A stretch of DNA of 64,000 nucleotides, taken from the NCBI RefSeq assembly GCF_900089605.1, contig NZ_LT594324.1, positions 3,658,001-3,722,000 on the forward strand. The letters run 5' to 3'. Source of the stretch: Micromonospora narathiwatensis (GTDB taxonomy: Bacteria > Actinomycetota > Actinomycetes > Mycobacteriales > Micromonosporaceae). The stretch's first letter is position 1; each line of letters begins with the position of its first letter. The translations under genes and the position numbers were made by a program. The notes beneath the pieces are model-generated. The model saw only the letters and a program-made list of their open reading frames with translations. It had not been told where the DNA came from and did not search any database. Of the stretch, positions 54,736 to 63,090 are shown one piece after another.

Positions 54736-54804
54736 GTCGGTGCGAAATCCTGCCGACAATGCCCGCCGTTGTCCAGCCCCACCGGGGCGCGGCGGGCCGG
54801 TGGT

Positions 54805-55506
54805 TCAGCCGGCGGCGGGCAGCAGCAGGTCGACCAGGATCGGGAAGTGGTCGCTGGCCCGGCGGGTGCGCGGGCTGTCCACCACGTCGTAGTCGACCAC
54901 GTCGATCCGCGGGTCGACGAAGACGGCGTCGATGCGGCGGCGCGGGTCGGCGCACGGAAACGTGTGCCGGTCGGCCCGGTCCGCGGCGACCGCGGTGTCG
55001 GTGAGCCCCGCCGCGACGGTCCGCCACGCCGGCCCGTCCGGCCCCTCGTTGAGGTCCGCGCCGGCGACCACCGGCAGCGTCGCGGCGGCCAGCTCCCGCT
55101 TGAACGCGGTCGCCTGGGCCGGCCGCTCGGCCGGGTCGGTGGACAGGTGGGACCCGGCCAGCAGGAACCGGGCGCCACCCGCCAGGCACTCGGCGTACGC
55201 GGCGCCGCGCAGGTGCCGCCCGGGCGTCAGCGAATAGCGCCGGCATCGGGTGGCGAGTACCCGCACCCGCAGGCTGACCAGCAGCAGGTTGCCCAGGGCG
55301 GGCAGGCCGCCGGCCGCCACCACCAGCCCGAACGAGTCGGCCAGCGAGGCGCACTTCTGCCGCCACCGGAACCGCCGTGGCCCCTCCTGGACGATCACCA
55401 CGTCCGGCTCGGCGGCCCGGACCACCTCGGCGAGCGCGGCGGTGTCGTCCCGCTGGCTGTGGATGTTGTACGACACCACCCGCAACGGCACGCCGGGCCC
55501 GGCCAC
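54805..55506 (-). CDS. Endonuclease/exonuclease/phosphatase-family hydrolase
   Basis: A 233-residue EEP-fold metal hydrolase. LRVVSYNIHS opens the fold (Asn of the metal site), VVIVQEG carries the metal Glu, AGSHLSTDP the His, VVAGADLNEGPD the Asp/Asn pair, and RRIDAVFVD with RRASDHFPIL the Asp and final His. The substrate could be DNA, a sugar or a lipid phosphate. GTG start one base from the ROK stop, so the two are cotranscribed. Confidence 0.87.
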   Translation of the reverse strand: MAGPGVPLRVVSYNIHSQRDDTAALAEVVRAAEPDVVIVQEGPRRFRWRQKCASLADSFGLVVAAGGLPALGNLLLVSLRVRVLATRCRRYSLTPGRHLRGAAYAECLAGGARFLLAGSHLSTDPAERPAQATAFKRELAAATLPVVAGADLNEGPDGPAWRTVAAGLTDTAVAADRADRHTFPCADPRRRIDAVFVDPRIDVVDYDVVDSPRTRRASDHFPILVDLLLPAAG

Positions 55507-55507
55507 C

Positions 55508-56455
55508 TCAGATCCGCCGGGCCAGGTCGGCGGCCCCGATGACGCCGGCGGCGTTGCCCAGCTCGGCCGGGCGCACCTCGGCGACGGGCAGGCGGCTACG
55601 CGCGGCGAGCGCGTCGGTGTACGACCGCCGGGTCGGACCCATCAGCAGGTCGCCGGCCTCCACCACGCCACCGCCGACGACCAGCACCTGCGGGTCGAGG
55701 ATCTGCGCCATGTCCGCGAGGCTGGTGCCGAGCCAGCGGCCGACCTGGGCGAACGCCTCGGCGGAGACCGGGTCGCCGCCCTGCGCCGCGGCGGTCACCA
55801 TCGGCCCGGTGATGGTGTCGGCCTCACCGCCGGCCAGCTCCAGCAGGGCGGTGGCCCGGTGCGGCTCCTGGCGGGCGGCGGCGCGGGCGAAGCGGACCAG
55901 GGCGCTGCCGCTGGCGTACTGCTCGATGCAGCCCAGCCGGCCGCAGCCGCACTGGTGGCCGTCCGGCACGGTGAGCATGTGGCCGAGTTCGGCCGCGATG
56001 CCGTTGGACCCGCGGACCAGCTCGCCGCCGAGCACGATGCCGCCACCGACGCCGGTGCCGATGGTGAACATGACCATCGAGTCCTCGGCGGCCCGGCCCG
56101 CGCCGTAGCGGAACTCCGCCCAGGCGGCCACGTTCGCGTCGTTCTCCACGATCACCGGCAGGCCGGTGGCGGTGCTGACGTAGTCGCGCAGCGGCTCGTC
56201 GCGCCAGGCCAGGTTGGGTGCGAAGAGCACGGTGGAGCGGCTGGCGTCGATCCAGCCGGCCGCGCCGATGCCGACCGCGTCGACGGTACGGCCGGTGGCC
56301 AGATCGGTGACCAACTCGATGATGACGTCCCGGGTCTTGGCCACGTCCTCGGCGGGGGTGTCCCGTCGGGCCTGCACGAGCACCTTGCCGGTGTCGTCCA
56401 CGACACCACCGGCCACCTTCGTGCCACCGACGTCGACTCCGATGGTCAGCGTCAC
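55508..56455 (-). CDS. ROK-family glucokinase
   Basis: A 315-residue ROK sugar kinase, probably glucokinase. LTIGVDVGGTKVAGGVVD binds phosphate, VENDANVAAWAEFRYG follows, TIGTGVGGGIVLGGEL is the ROK core and CGCGRLGCIEQYASG is the zinc motif. The GTG at 56455 is chosen because AGGGGA lies 9 bases before it and homologues start there; the frame continues to 56464. It would phosphorylate glucose released by the secreted hydrolases or from trehalose. Confidence 0.9.
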   Translation of the reverse strand: MTLTIGVDVGGTKVAGGVVDDTGKVLVQARRDTPAEDVAKTRDVIIELVTDLATGRTVDAVGIGAAGWIDASRSTVLFAPNLAWRDEPLRDYVSTATGLPVIVENDANVAAWAEFRYGAGRAAEDSMVMFTIGTGVGGGIVLGGELVRGSNGIAAELGHMLTVPDGHQCGCGRLGCIEQYASGSALVRFARAAARQEPHRATALLELAGGEADTITGPMVTAAAQGGDPVSAEAFAQVGRWLGTSLADMAQILDPQVLVVGGGVVEAGDLLMGPTRRSYTDALAARSRLPVAEVRPAELGNAAGVIGAADLARRI

Positions 56456-56527
56456 CGCTGCCACTCCCCTCTGCTGTGCTGCCCGGCATCGGCCGAACCG
56501 GCCGTACGCTGCCGGGATGTCCGGTGG

Positions 56528-57193
56528 TCAGGCCCCGTCGCCTGCTGCGTCCTCGCCCACCTCGCCGGACGCCCGCGAGGCGGGCACCACGGGCCGGTCG
56601 GCCGGCGGCCGGCGCGGCGCGGGCGCGTCCGACCCGGCGGCGTCGGCGGGCGGCACGACGGCACCCGGCGCGGCCCCGCCCTCCTCCCGGGTGGCGGCGG
56701 ACCACACGTCCTGCTCGGGTGCCGGCTGAGAATCATGCCCGGTACGGGTCGCCTCGCGCCAGACGTGGTCCTCCGTCGGGGTCCCGGCGGCGCCGGCCGG
56801 GTCGGTGGTGGCGGCGGACTCGGCCGGGGCGAAGGCGCGCAGCAGACTGGCCACGCCGGCGGCGAGATCACCGGCGCCGGTGGCGAGCCGCTCGGCGAAT
56901 TCCGGACTCGGATCCCGCAACGCCGCGATACCCCGGCAGACCGGGCAGACGCAGCACTCGGGCGATCCGGTGGCGAACCCGGCGCCGCCGACGGCCGCAT
57001 CCGGGGACGCCGAAGCCTGGTCACCGGCATCGGCACCGCCCGGGTTGTGACCGAGCACACCCGCCAGGATCCCACCGAGCGGACCCCAGGGCCCCGCCCC
57101 GGGCGCGGCGGCGGTCAGCCGGGCGGTGGCCAGCAGCATGGCGACGAGGCGCTCGGCCTCCTCCCGGGCCGAACCCGGATCAGTGGTGCCCAT
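56528..57193 (-). CDS. DUF5304-like hypothetical protein
   Basis: A 221-residue protein with a short conserved block, CCVCPVCRGIAALRDPSPEF near residue 80, that has two closely placed Cys pairs and could bind a metal. The N-terminus is helical (EEAERLVAMLLATARL), and the C-terminal 100 residues are Ala/Pro-rich and disordered. It resembles the actinobacterial DUF5304 group; no function is known. It is in line with the ROK kinase and downstream of the SRPBCC gene. Confidence 0.7.
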   Translation of the reverse strand: MGTTDPGSAREEAERLVAMLLATARLTAAAPGAGPWGPLGGILAGVLGHNPGGADAGDQASASPDAAVGGAGFATGSPECCVCPVCRGIAALRDPSPEFAERLATGAGDLAAGVASLLRAFAPAESAATTDPAGAAGTPTEDHVWREATRTGHDSQPAPEQDVWSAATREEGGAAPGAVVPPADAAGSDAPAPRRPPADRPVVPASRASGEVGEDAAGDGA

Positions 57194-57235
57194 GAGTCGG
57201 CTCCTCTGGGAGTGGCGACCGGATCGCCGGTCGGG

Positions 57236-57691
57236 TCAGTGGGCCGCACCGGGTGCTTCTACCCGGCGCTTGAGCTGCTTCAACGCCGCGTCCATGATCA
57301 TCTTCTCGGCCTTGCGGCGAAACATGCCGAGCATGGCCACGGAAAGCTCCACCTCCAGGGTGTAGGTGACCGTGGTGGTGCCGTCCGGGTTGCCGACCAG
57401 GTCGTACGACCCGCGCTGGGACTGCTGCATCTTCGAGGGCGCCACCAGGTGCCACTCGATCCGGGAGATGTCCTCGGCGTACGCGTAGGCCAGCACGTAC
57501 TCGTCGGCCATGACGCCGGCGTCGATGGTGAACCGGACCTGGCTGGCGTAGCCGTCCTCGTACTCCTCGACCACCTCCGCCCGCCGGATCGCCTCGGCCC
57601 ACTCGGGGTAGCGCGGGAAGTCGCAGATGACCGCCGCCACCCGGTCCGGTGGCGCGCCGATGATGATCGACTGGGTGGAGGAGTCCGCCAT
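57236..57691 (-). CDS. SRPBCC (polyketide cyclase-like) protein, Rv2185c-like
   Basis: A 151-residue START-like protein: STQSIIIGAPPDRVAAVICDFPRYPEWAEAI (read as APPDRVAAVICDFPRYPEW), then RIEWHLVAPSKMQQSQRGSY, and VTYTLEVELSVAMLGMFRRKAEK. The hydrophobic cavity suits a lipid or polyketide ligand. Starts at an ATG with TAGCCT 6 bases upstream, so likely leaderless. It corresponds in position and strand to Rv2185c. Confidence 0.87.
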   Translation of the reverse strand: MADSSTQSIIIGAPPDRVAAVICDFPRYPEWAEAIRRAEVVEEYEDGYASQVRFTIDAGVMADEYVLAYAYAEDISRIEWHLVAPSKMQQSQRGSYDLVGNPDGTTTVTYTLEVELSVAMLGMFRRKAEKMIMDAALKQLKRRVEAPGAAH

Positions 57692-57697
57692 GGGGGG

Positions 57698-57703
57698 AGG
57701 CTA
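57698..57703 (-). promoter_or_regulatory. Leaderless-type -10 of the SRPBCC gene
   Basis: TAGCCT on the minus strand, followed by six C residues and then the ATG. There is no ribosome site. It matches the arrangement before the peroxidase gene. Confidence 0.5.
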
Positions 57704-57882
57704 CCCGGCGTGGGCCCTCCGCGCCCCGCTCCACCCCCGGGGGGCGTCGCGTCGGAGCGCCGGTGACCCGTCCCACCCGCAGGGACGGCAGCCTCCCCGC
57801 CTCAACCGGCCGGACGGACGGGTAGGTTTCGACAGGGCCGACCCACGACCGGTCCGGCCAGTGCGAGCACGAGGGAGTGCAG

Positions 57883-59688
57883 GTGCGCGAGTTCTCCGTT
57901 CCGCCGATCGTCACCGTCGGCGACTCGGCCAGCCTGACCGACCCGGTCTGGGAAAACGCCGAGGTCGCCCCCGACACCGTGCAGTTCGTCCGGCGTGCCG
58001 GCGGCGCGGACCGCGCCCGGACGGAGGTCACCTGCCGGCAGTTCCGCGACGAGGTGGTCACGGTGGCCCGCGGCCTGGTCGCCGCCGGCATCTCCCCCGG
58101 TGACCGGGTCGCGTTGATGAGCCGCACCCGCTACGAGTGGACCCTGATCGACTACGCCATCTGGGCCGCCGGCGCGGTCACCGTACCGATCTACGAGACG
58201 TCCAGCGCCGAGCAGGCCGCGTGGATCCTCGCCGACTCGGGGGCGGTGGCCGTGGTGGTCGAGACCCCGGCGCACGCCGGCCTGGTCGACGGGGTCCGGG
58301 ACCGGTGCCCCGAGCTGCGCCAGGTCTGGCAGATCGAGCAGGGCGCGGTGGACGAGCTGACCACGGCCGGCGAGTCGGTGGACCCGGCCGAGATCGAGGT
58401 ACGCCGCTCGACGGCCAGGGCCGACGACATCGCCACCATCATCTACACCAGCGGCACCACCGGCCGCCCCAAGGGCTGCGTGGTGACCCACCGCAACATG
58501 TACGCCGACATCGCCAACGCGGTGCCGGTGCTGCCGAACCTGTTCCGGCCGGGCGCCTCCACGCTGCTCTTCCTGCCGCTCGCGCACGCCTTCGCCCGGC
58601 TCATCCAGATCGGCGTGGTGCAGGCCCGGGCCACCATGGCGCACTGCGCGGACACCAAGAACCTGGTCGCCGAGTTGCAGGAGTTCAGGCCGACGTTCGT
58701 GCTCTCCGTACCCCGGGTCTTCGAGAAGGTCTACAACGGCGCGCGGCAGAAGGCCGAGTCCGAGGGGAAGGGCCGGATCTTCGACCGGGCCGAGAAGGTC
58801 GCCATCGCGTACAGCGAGGCGCTGGAGACCGCCGACGGGCCGGGCCTGGCGCTGCGCGCCCAGCACGTGCTCTTCGACAAGCTGGTCTACGGCCGGCTGC
58901 GGGCCGCGCTGGGTGGCCGGTGCCGGGACGCCATCTCCGGCGGGGCCCCGCTCGGCGCCCGGCTGGGGCACTTCTTCCGGGGCGTCGGGGTGAACATCTC
59001 CGAGGGCTACGGCCTGACCGAGACCGCCCCCGCCGCCGCCGCGAACCTGCCGAGCGCCACCCGGATCGGCACCGTGGGCCGCCCGCTGCCCGGGGTCACC
59101 ATCCGGATCGAGGACGACGGCGAGATCCTGATCGCCGGCGAGCTGGTGTTCCGGGGTTACTGGCGCAACGAGACGGCCACCGCGGAGGTGCTCAGCTCGG
59201 ACGGCTGGTTCCGCACCGGCGACCTGGGCCACCTCGACGAGGACGGCTACCTGAGCATCACCGGCCGCAAGAAGGAGATCATCGTGACCGCGGGCGGCAA
59301 GAACGTCGCCCCGGCGGTGCTGGAGGACCAGGTCCGGGCCCATCCGCTGGTCAGCCAGTGCGTGGTGGTCGGCGACCGGCAGCCGTTCATCGCGGCGCTG
59401 GTCACCGTCGACGAGGAGTCGCTGCCGAGGTGGCTGGCCGCGCACGGCCGGCCGGAGACCACCAGCGTCGCCGAACTGCGCGACGACGAGGCGCTGCGGG
59501 CCGAGATCCAGGGCGCGATCGACCAGGCCAACCGGTCGGTCTCCAAGGCCGAGGCGATCAAGGTGTTCCGGATCCTGCCGCGGGACTTCACCGAGGCCAC
59601 GGGCGAGCTGACCCCGTCGCTGAAGGTGAAGCGGCAGGTCGTGCAGAAGACGTACGCCGCGGAGATCGCGGATATCTACCACCGCTGA
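57883..59688 (+). CDS. fadD15: Long-chain acyl-CoA synthetase (FadD15-like)
   Basis: A 601-residue AMP-forming acyl-CoA ligase. The P-loop IIYTSGTTGRPKGCVVTH is near residue 187, GYGLTETAPAAAANLP near 372, GWFRTGDLGHLDEDGYL near 442 and GRKKEIIVTAGGKNVAP near 463, with the adenylation lysine near the C-terminus (TPSLKVKR). GTG at 57883, six bases after GAGGGA. Corresponds to Rv2187. Activates fatty acids for lipid synthesis. Confidence 0.95.
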   Translation: MREFSVPPIVTVGDSASLTDPVWENAEVAPDTVQFVRRAGGADRARTEVTCRQFRDEVVTVARGLVAAGISPGDRVALMSRTRYEWTLIDYAIWAAGAVTVPIYETSSAEQAAWILADSGAVAVVVETPAHAGLVDGVRDRCPELRQVWQIEQGAVDELTTAGESVDPAEIEVRRSTARADDIATIIYTSGTTGRPKGCVVTHRNMYADIANAVPVLPNLFRPGASTLLFLPLAHAFARLIQIGVVQARATMAHCADTKNLVAELQEFRPTFVLSVPRVFEKVYNGARQKAESEGKGRIFDRAEKVAIAYSEALETADGPGLALRAQHVLFDKLVYGRLRAALGGRCRDAISGGAPLGARLGHFFRGVGVNISEGYGLTETAPAAAANLPSATRIGTVGRPLPGVTIRIEDDGEILIAGELVFRGYWRNETATAEVLSSDGWFRTGDLGHLDEDGYLSITGRKKEIIVTAGGKNVAPAVLEDQVRAHPLVSQCVVVGDRQPFIAALVTVDEESLPRWLAAHGRPETTSVAELRDDEALRAEIQGAIDQANRSVSKAEAIKVFRILPRDFTEATGELTPSLKVKRQVVQKTYAAEIADIYHR

Positions 59689-59689
59689 C

Positions 59690-59695
59690 TACCAT
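59690..59695 (+). promoter_or_regulatory. Leaderless-type -10 of the histidine kinase gene
   Basis: TACCAT starts two bases past the fadD15 stop and lies 7 bases before the GTG at 59703. A leaderless promoter for the two-component operon. Confidence 0.42.
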
Positions 59696-59702
59696 CCGTC
59701 AC

Positions 59703-61397
59703 GTGCCCGCCTCGACATCCAGCCAACCGCAGACGCAGCCCCTCGCCGCGGCCGCGCGGGTGGTTCTCCTCGCGCTGGTCGCCGCCCTGACCCTGTTCGC
59801 CACCCGCGACGTGACCCAGCTCTGGTGGATCGCCCTGCTGGGCCTCGCCGGGCTGCCCGCGGTGCTGGCCCCGCAACACCGGCTGCTCGGGCCGCTCAGC
59901 CGCTTCGCCGAGGTGGTGGTCCTCGGCCTGGCCGCCAGCAAGGTCGCCGCCGACACCCACCTGAGCGGGGTGACCGGCGGCGTGGGCGCCTCGGCCGTGC
60001 TGCCGTACCTCGCCGTGCCGGTCACCGTGACGGCGCTGCGCCGTCGGTTCCGGGAGGGCGCGGCGCTGCTCGCCGTGGTCGCGGCCGCCCTGCTGGTCAG
60101 CGCGGCCTTCACCGACGTCGGCAACGGGCGACAGCTCGGCCAGCTCGGCTACCTCACGGTCTGCGCCCAGTGGCTGATCCTGGCCGCCCTCGGCCTCTAC
60201 ACGGCCGGCATGCTCCAGCGGGTGATGCGGGTCCGGGGCGAGGGCAAGCCGCAGCCGTACGCGGAGGCGACCCGGCTGCTGACCCAGCTCCGTACGGTCG
60301 CCCGCCAGCTGCCCGGCGCCACCCTGGACCCGGGCGGCATCTCCGAGCACCTGCTCGACGAGCTGCGGGTGGTGGCGAAGACCGACCGGGGCGCGGTGCT
60401 GTCCGCCAGCGGGGCGGGCCGGCTGGTGGTGCTCGCCCAGATCGGCGCCGACCGGGTGGACTGGGAGACCACGCTCGACGCGGACTCGGCGATCGCCGAC
60501 GCCTGGGCCAGCCAGCAGCCGCAGACCTCGGCCCGCTCGCAGGCCCGTTCGCTGCACTCCGGCGAGGTCTCCGCACTGATCGTGCCGCTGGTGGCCGGGG
60601 TGCGGACGGTCGGTCTGGTGGTCGTCGAGGCGGACAGCGCGCACGCGTACCCGCCGCCGGTCGTCTCCCGGGTGACCGCGCTGACCGGCCCGGCGGCGCT
60701 GCGACTGGAGGCCGCGCTGCTCTTCGACGAGGTCAGGTCGCTGGCCACCAACGAGGAGCGGCAGCGGCTGGCCCGGGAGATCCACGACGGGGTCGCCCAG
60801 GAGCTGGTGATGGTCGGGTACGGCATCGACAACGCCCTGGCCACCGTGCACGACGACGCCGAGGAGACCGCCGAGAGCCTGCGGATGCTGCGCCAGGAGG
60901 TCACCCGGGTGATCACCGAGCTGCGGCTGAGCCTGTTCGAGCTGCGCAGCGAGGTGGACCGGCACGGCGGGCTGGCCGCCGCGATCGCCGAGTACGCCCG
61001 CACCGTCGGCGCGTCCGGCGGCCTGCGGGTGCACCTGTCCCTGGACGAGTCCACCGCCCGGCTGCCCGCCGCCACCGAGGCCGAACTGTTACGCATCGCC
61101 CAGGAGGCGGTGACCAACGCGCGCAAGCACGCCGGAGCGGCGAACCTGTGGGTCACCTGCGAGGTGGACCCCCCGTACGCGCAGATCGAAGTGTCGGATG
61201 ACGGTCACGGCATCGGTGACCAGCGGCCGGACGGGCACTACGGTCTTGCGATCATGGCCGAGAGGGCGGAACGTATCCGGGGCCGACTGGAGATCAGGCC
61301 GCGGCGACCCAGCGGCACTACCGTGGCGGTGGTACTCGGCTCCTCGCCACGGCGCGATAAGGTGCGCGGCAGCGCCGCAGCAGCAGAAGAGGAGTAA
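59703..61397 (+). CDS. Sensor histidine kinase (NarL-type system)
   Basis: A 564-residue membrane sensor. About six hydrophobic segments (20-170) are followed by a GAF-like domain (about 200-345). HisKA_3 has the phospho-acceptor His in RLAREIHDGVAQELVMVGYG, and HATPase_c has EAVTNARKHA and VSDDGHGIG. The signal is unknown. It is followed after seven bases by a LuxR-type response regulator with which it must pair. GTG start. Confidence 0.92.
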   Translation: MPASTSSQPQTQPLAAAARVVLLALVAALTLFATRDVTQLWWIALLGLAGLPAVLAPQHRLLGPLSRFAEVVVLGLAASKVAADTHLSGVTGGVGASAVLPYLAVPVTVTALRRRFREGAALLAVVAAALLVSAAFTDVGNGRQLGQLGYLTVCAQWLILAALGLYTAGMLQRVMRVRGEGKPQPYAEATRLLTQLRTVARQLPGATLDPGGISEHLLDELRVVAKTDRGAVLSASGAGRLVVLAQIGADRVDWETTLDADSAIADAWASQQPQTSARSQARSLHSGEVSALIVPLVAGVRTVGLVVVEADSAHAYPPPVVSRVTALTGPAALRLEAALLFDEVRSLATNEERQRLAREIHDGVAQELVMVGYGIDNALATVHDDAEETAESLRMLRQEVTRVITELRLSLFELRSEVDRHGGLAAAIAEYARTVGASGGLRVHLSLDESTARLPAATEAELLRIAQEAVTNARKHAGAANLWVTCEVDPPYAQIEVSDDGHGIGDQRPDGHYGLAIMAERAERIRGRLEIRPRRPSGTTVAVVLGSSPRRDKVRGSAAAAEEE

Positions 61398-61404
61398 CCC
61401 GAGG

Positions 61405-62073
61405 ATGACCACTAGCCCGACACCGGCCACCCGGACCAAGGTTCTCCTTGTCGACGATCACGACCTCATCCGCAAGGGACTGCGGCACGCCTTCGAGCGG
61501 GACCGGCAGTTCGAGGTCGTGGGCGAGGCCGCCACGGCCGCGGAGGGCGTCCGGCAGGCCGGCGCGCTCCAGCCGGACGTGGTGATCATGGACCTGCGGC
61601 TGCCCGACGGCAGTGGCCTGGAGGCCACCCGCGCCCTGCGCAAGTCCAGCGCGTCGATGGGCATCGTCGTGCTCACCATGTACGCCGGCGACGACCAGCT
61701 CTTCGGGGCCCTGGAGGCGGGGGCGAGCGCGTTCGTGCCGAAGACCGCCCCGGCCGACGAGGTGGTGGCCGCGGCCCGGCACGCCGCCTCCTCGCCCAGC
61801 GCGTTCACCGCGGCCGACCTGGCCGAGGCGATGAAGCGCCGGCTCGCGCCGTCCGGCCCGCAGCTCTCCCCCCGGGAGGGCCAGGTGCTGCGGCTGCTCG
61901 CCGACGGCATGAGCGTCGCCGGCATCGCCAAGCAGCTGTTCGTCAGCGAGTCGACCGCCAAGACGCACATCTCCAAGCTCTACGAGAAGCTGGGCGCCGC
62001 CAACCGGGCCCAGGCGCTGATGACGGCGCTGCGGCTGGGTCTGCTGGAGGCCCCGGACGCGCCGAAGTTCTGA
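61405..62073 (+). CDS. LuxR/NarL-type response regulator
   Basis: A 222-residue regulator. The receiver domain has VDDHDLIRKGL (acidic pocket), VIMDLRLPDGSG (phospho-acceptor Asp), and PKTAPADEV (Lys). The C-terminal HTH is LSPREGQVLRLLADGMSVAG and VSESTAKTHISKLYEKLG. ATG with GAGG. Cognate of the kinase just upstream. Confidence 0.94.
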   Translation: MTTSPTPATRTKVLLVDDHDLIRKGLRHAFERDRQFEVVGEAATAAEGVRQAGALQPDVVIMDLRLPDGSGLEATRALRKSSASMGIVVLTMYAGDDQLFGALEAGASAFVPKTAPADEVVAAARHAASSPSAFTAADLAEAMKRRLAPSGPQLSPREGQVLRLLADGMSVAGIAKQLFVSESTAKTHISKLYEKLGAANRAQALMTALRLGLLEAPDAPKF

Positions 62074-62095
62074 CGGTCATCCGACAGTCGGAGGA

Positions 62096-62127
62096 AAGGC
62101 CCGCGTCCGCGTCCCGGACCGGGCCTT
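62096..62127 (+). terminator. Terminator after the response regulator
   Basis: AAGGCCCG (62096-62103) pairs with CGGGCCTT (62120-62127); a 16-base loop lies between. It begins 23 bases past the stop. Confidence 0.65.
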
Positions 62128-62277
62128 CCGGCGTTCCGGACGGTCCGCCACCGCGTACGGTGAGCGGTCGACCGCGTAGCGACGGCGGTCTTTGCACCGG
62201 GAGAACGGGCGGGCAGAATACCCGGGTGGCCAGCGTGGGCGACAAGCCCGCGCGCTGTTGACACAAAGGGGCGAGCC

Positions 62278-63090
62278 ATGCAGCGGCCGGACTGGGCACC
62301 CGACACGATCGACATCGAGCGCCCGAGCGTCGCCCGCATGTACGACTACTACCTCGGCGGCTCGCACAACTTCGCCGCCGACCGGGCCGCGGCCCGGGCC
62401 ATGGTGGACGCCGTGCCGGAGGCGCCGCTGATGGCCCAGGCCAACCGGGCGTTCCTCCGCCGGGCGGTGCAGTTCCTGACCGAGTCGGGCGTACGCCAGT
62501 TCCTCGACATCGGCTCCGGCATCCCGACCGTGGGCAACGTGCACGAGATCGCCCAGCGGGTCGACCCGGAGTGCCGGGTGGTCTACGTCGACGTCGACCC
62601 GGTCGCGGTGGCGCACAGCCGGGAGATCCTGGCCGGCAACGACCGGGCCACGGTGATCCGGGAGGACCTCCGCCACCCGGCGGCGATCCTCGGCCACCCC
62701 GAGGTCACCCGGCTGCTGGACTTCACCCAGCCGGTCGCCGTGATGATCGTGGCGGTGCTGCACTTCATCCCCGACGCGGACCGGCCGGAGGAGATCCTGC
62801 GGACGCTGCGCGCGTCCCTCGCCCCCGGCAGCTACCTGGTCATGTCCCAGGCCAGCGACGACGGCCGCACCGGCACGGGCGAGCGGGCCGAGGCCGAGCA
62901 GGTCTACCGCCGCACCGACAGCCAGCTCTGGATCCGCAGCCGGGCCGAGCTGGCCGCGCTCTTCGACGGCTTCGAGCTGGCCGACCCGGGCGTGGTCTGG
63001 GTGCCGGAGTGGCGCCCGGAGTCGCCGGAGCAGGCGGAGAACGCCGCGCAGGCGGTCTTCCTGGGCGGCGTCGGGCGACTCGGTGGGTGA
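62278..63090 (+). CDS. DUF574/SAV2177-type SAM-dependent methyltransferase
   Basis: A 270-residue methyltransferase of the DUF574 (SAV2177) family common in actinomycetes. DTIDIERPSVARMYDYYLGG with NFAADRAAA is the family's N-terminal hallmark, QFLDIGSGIPTVGNVHE binds SAM, VYVDVDPVAV follows and VAVLHFIPD is motif IV. The substrate is unknown. ATG with AAGGGG upstream. Its end overlaps the GGDEF gene by 8 bases. Confidence 0.9.
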   Translation: MQRPDWAPDTIDIERPSVARMYDYYLGGSHNFAADRAAARAMVDAVPEAPLMAQANRAFLRRAVQFLTESGVRQFLDIGSGIPTVGNVHEIAQRVDPECRVVYVDVDPVAVAHSREILAGNDRATVIREDLRHPAAILGHPEVTRLLDFTQPVAVMIVAVLHFIPDADRPEEILRTLRASLAPGSYLVMSQASDDGRTGTGERAEAEQVYRRTDSQLWIRSRAELAALFDGFELADPGVVWVPEWRPESPEQAENAAQAVFLGGVGRLGG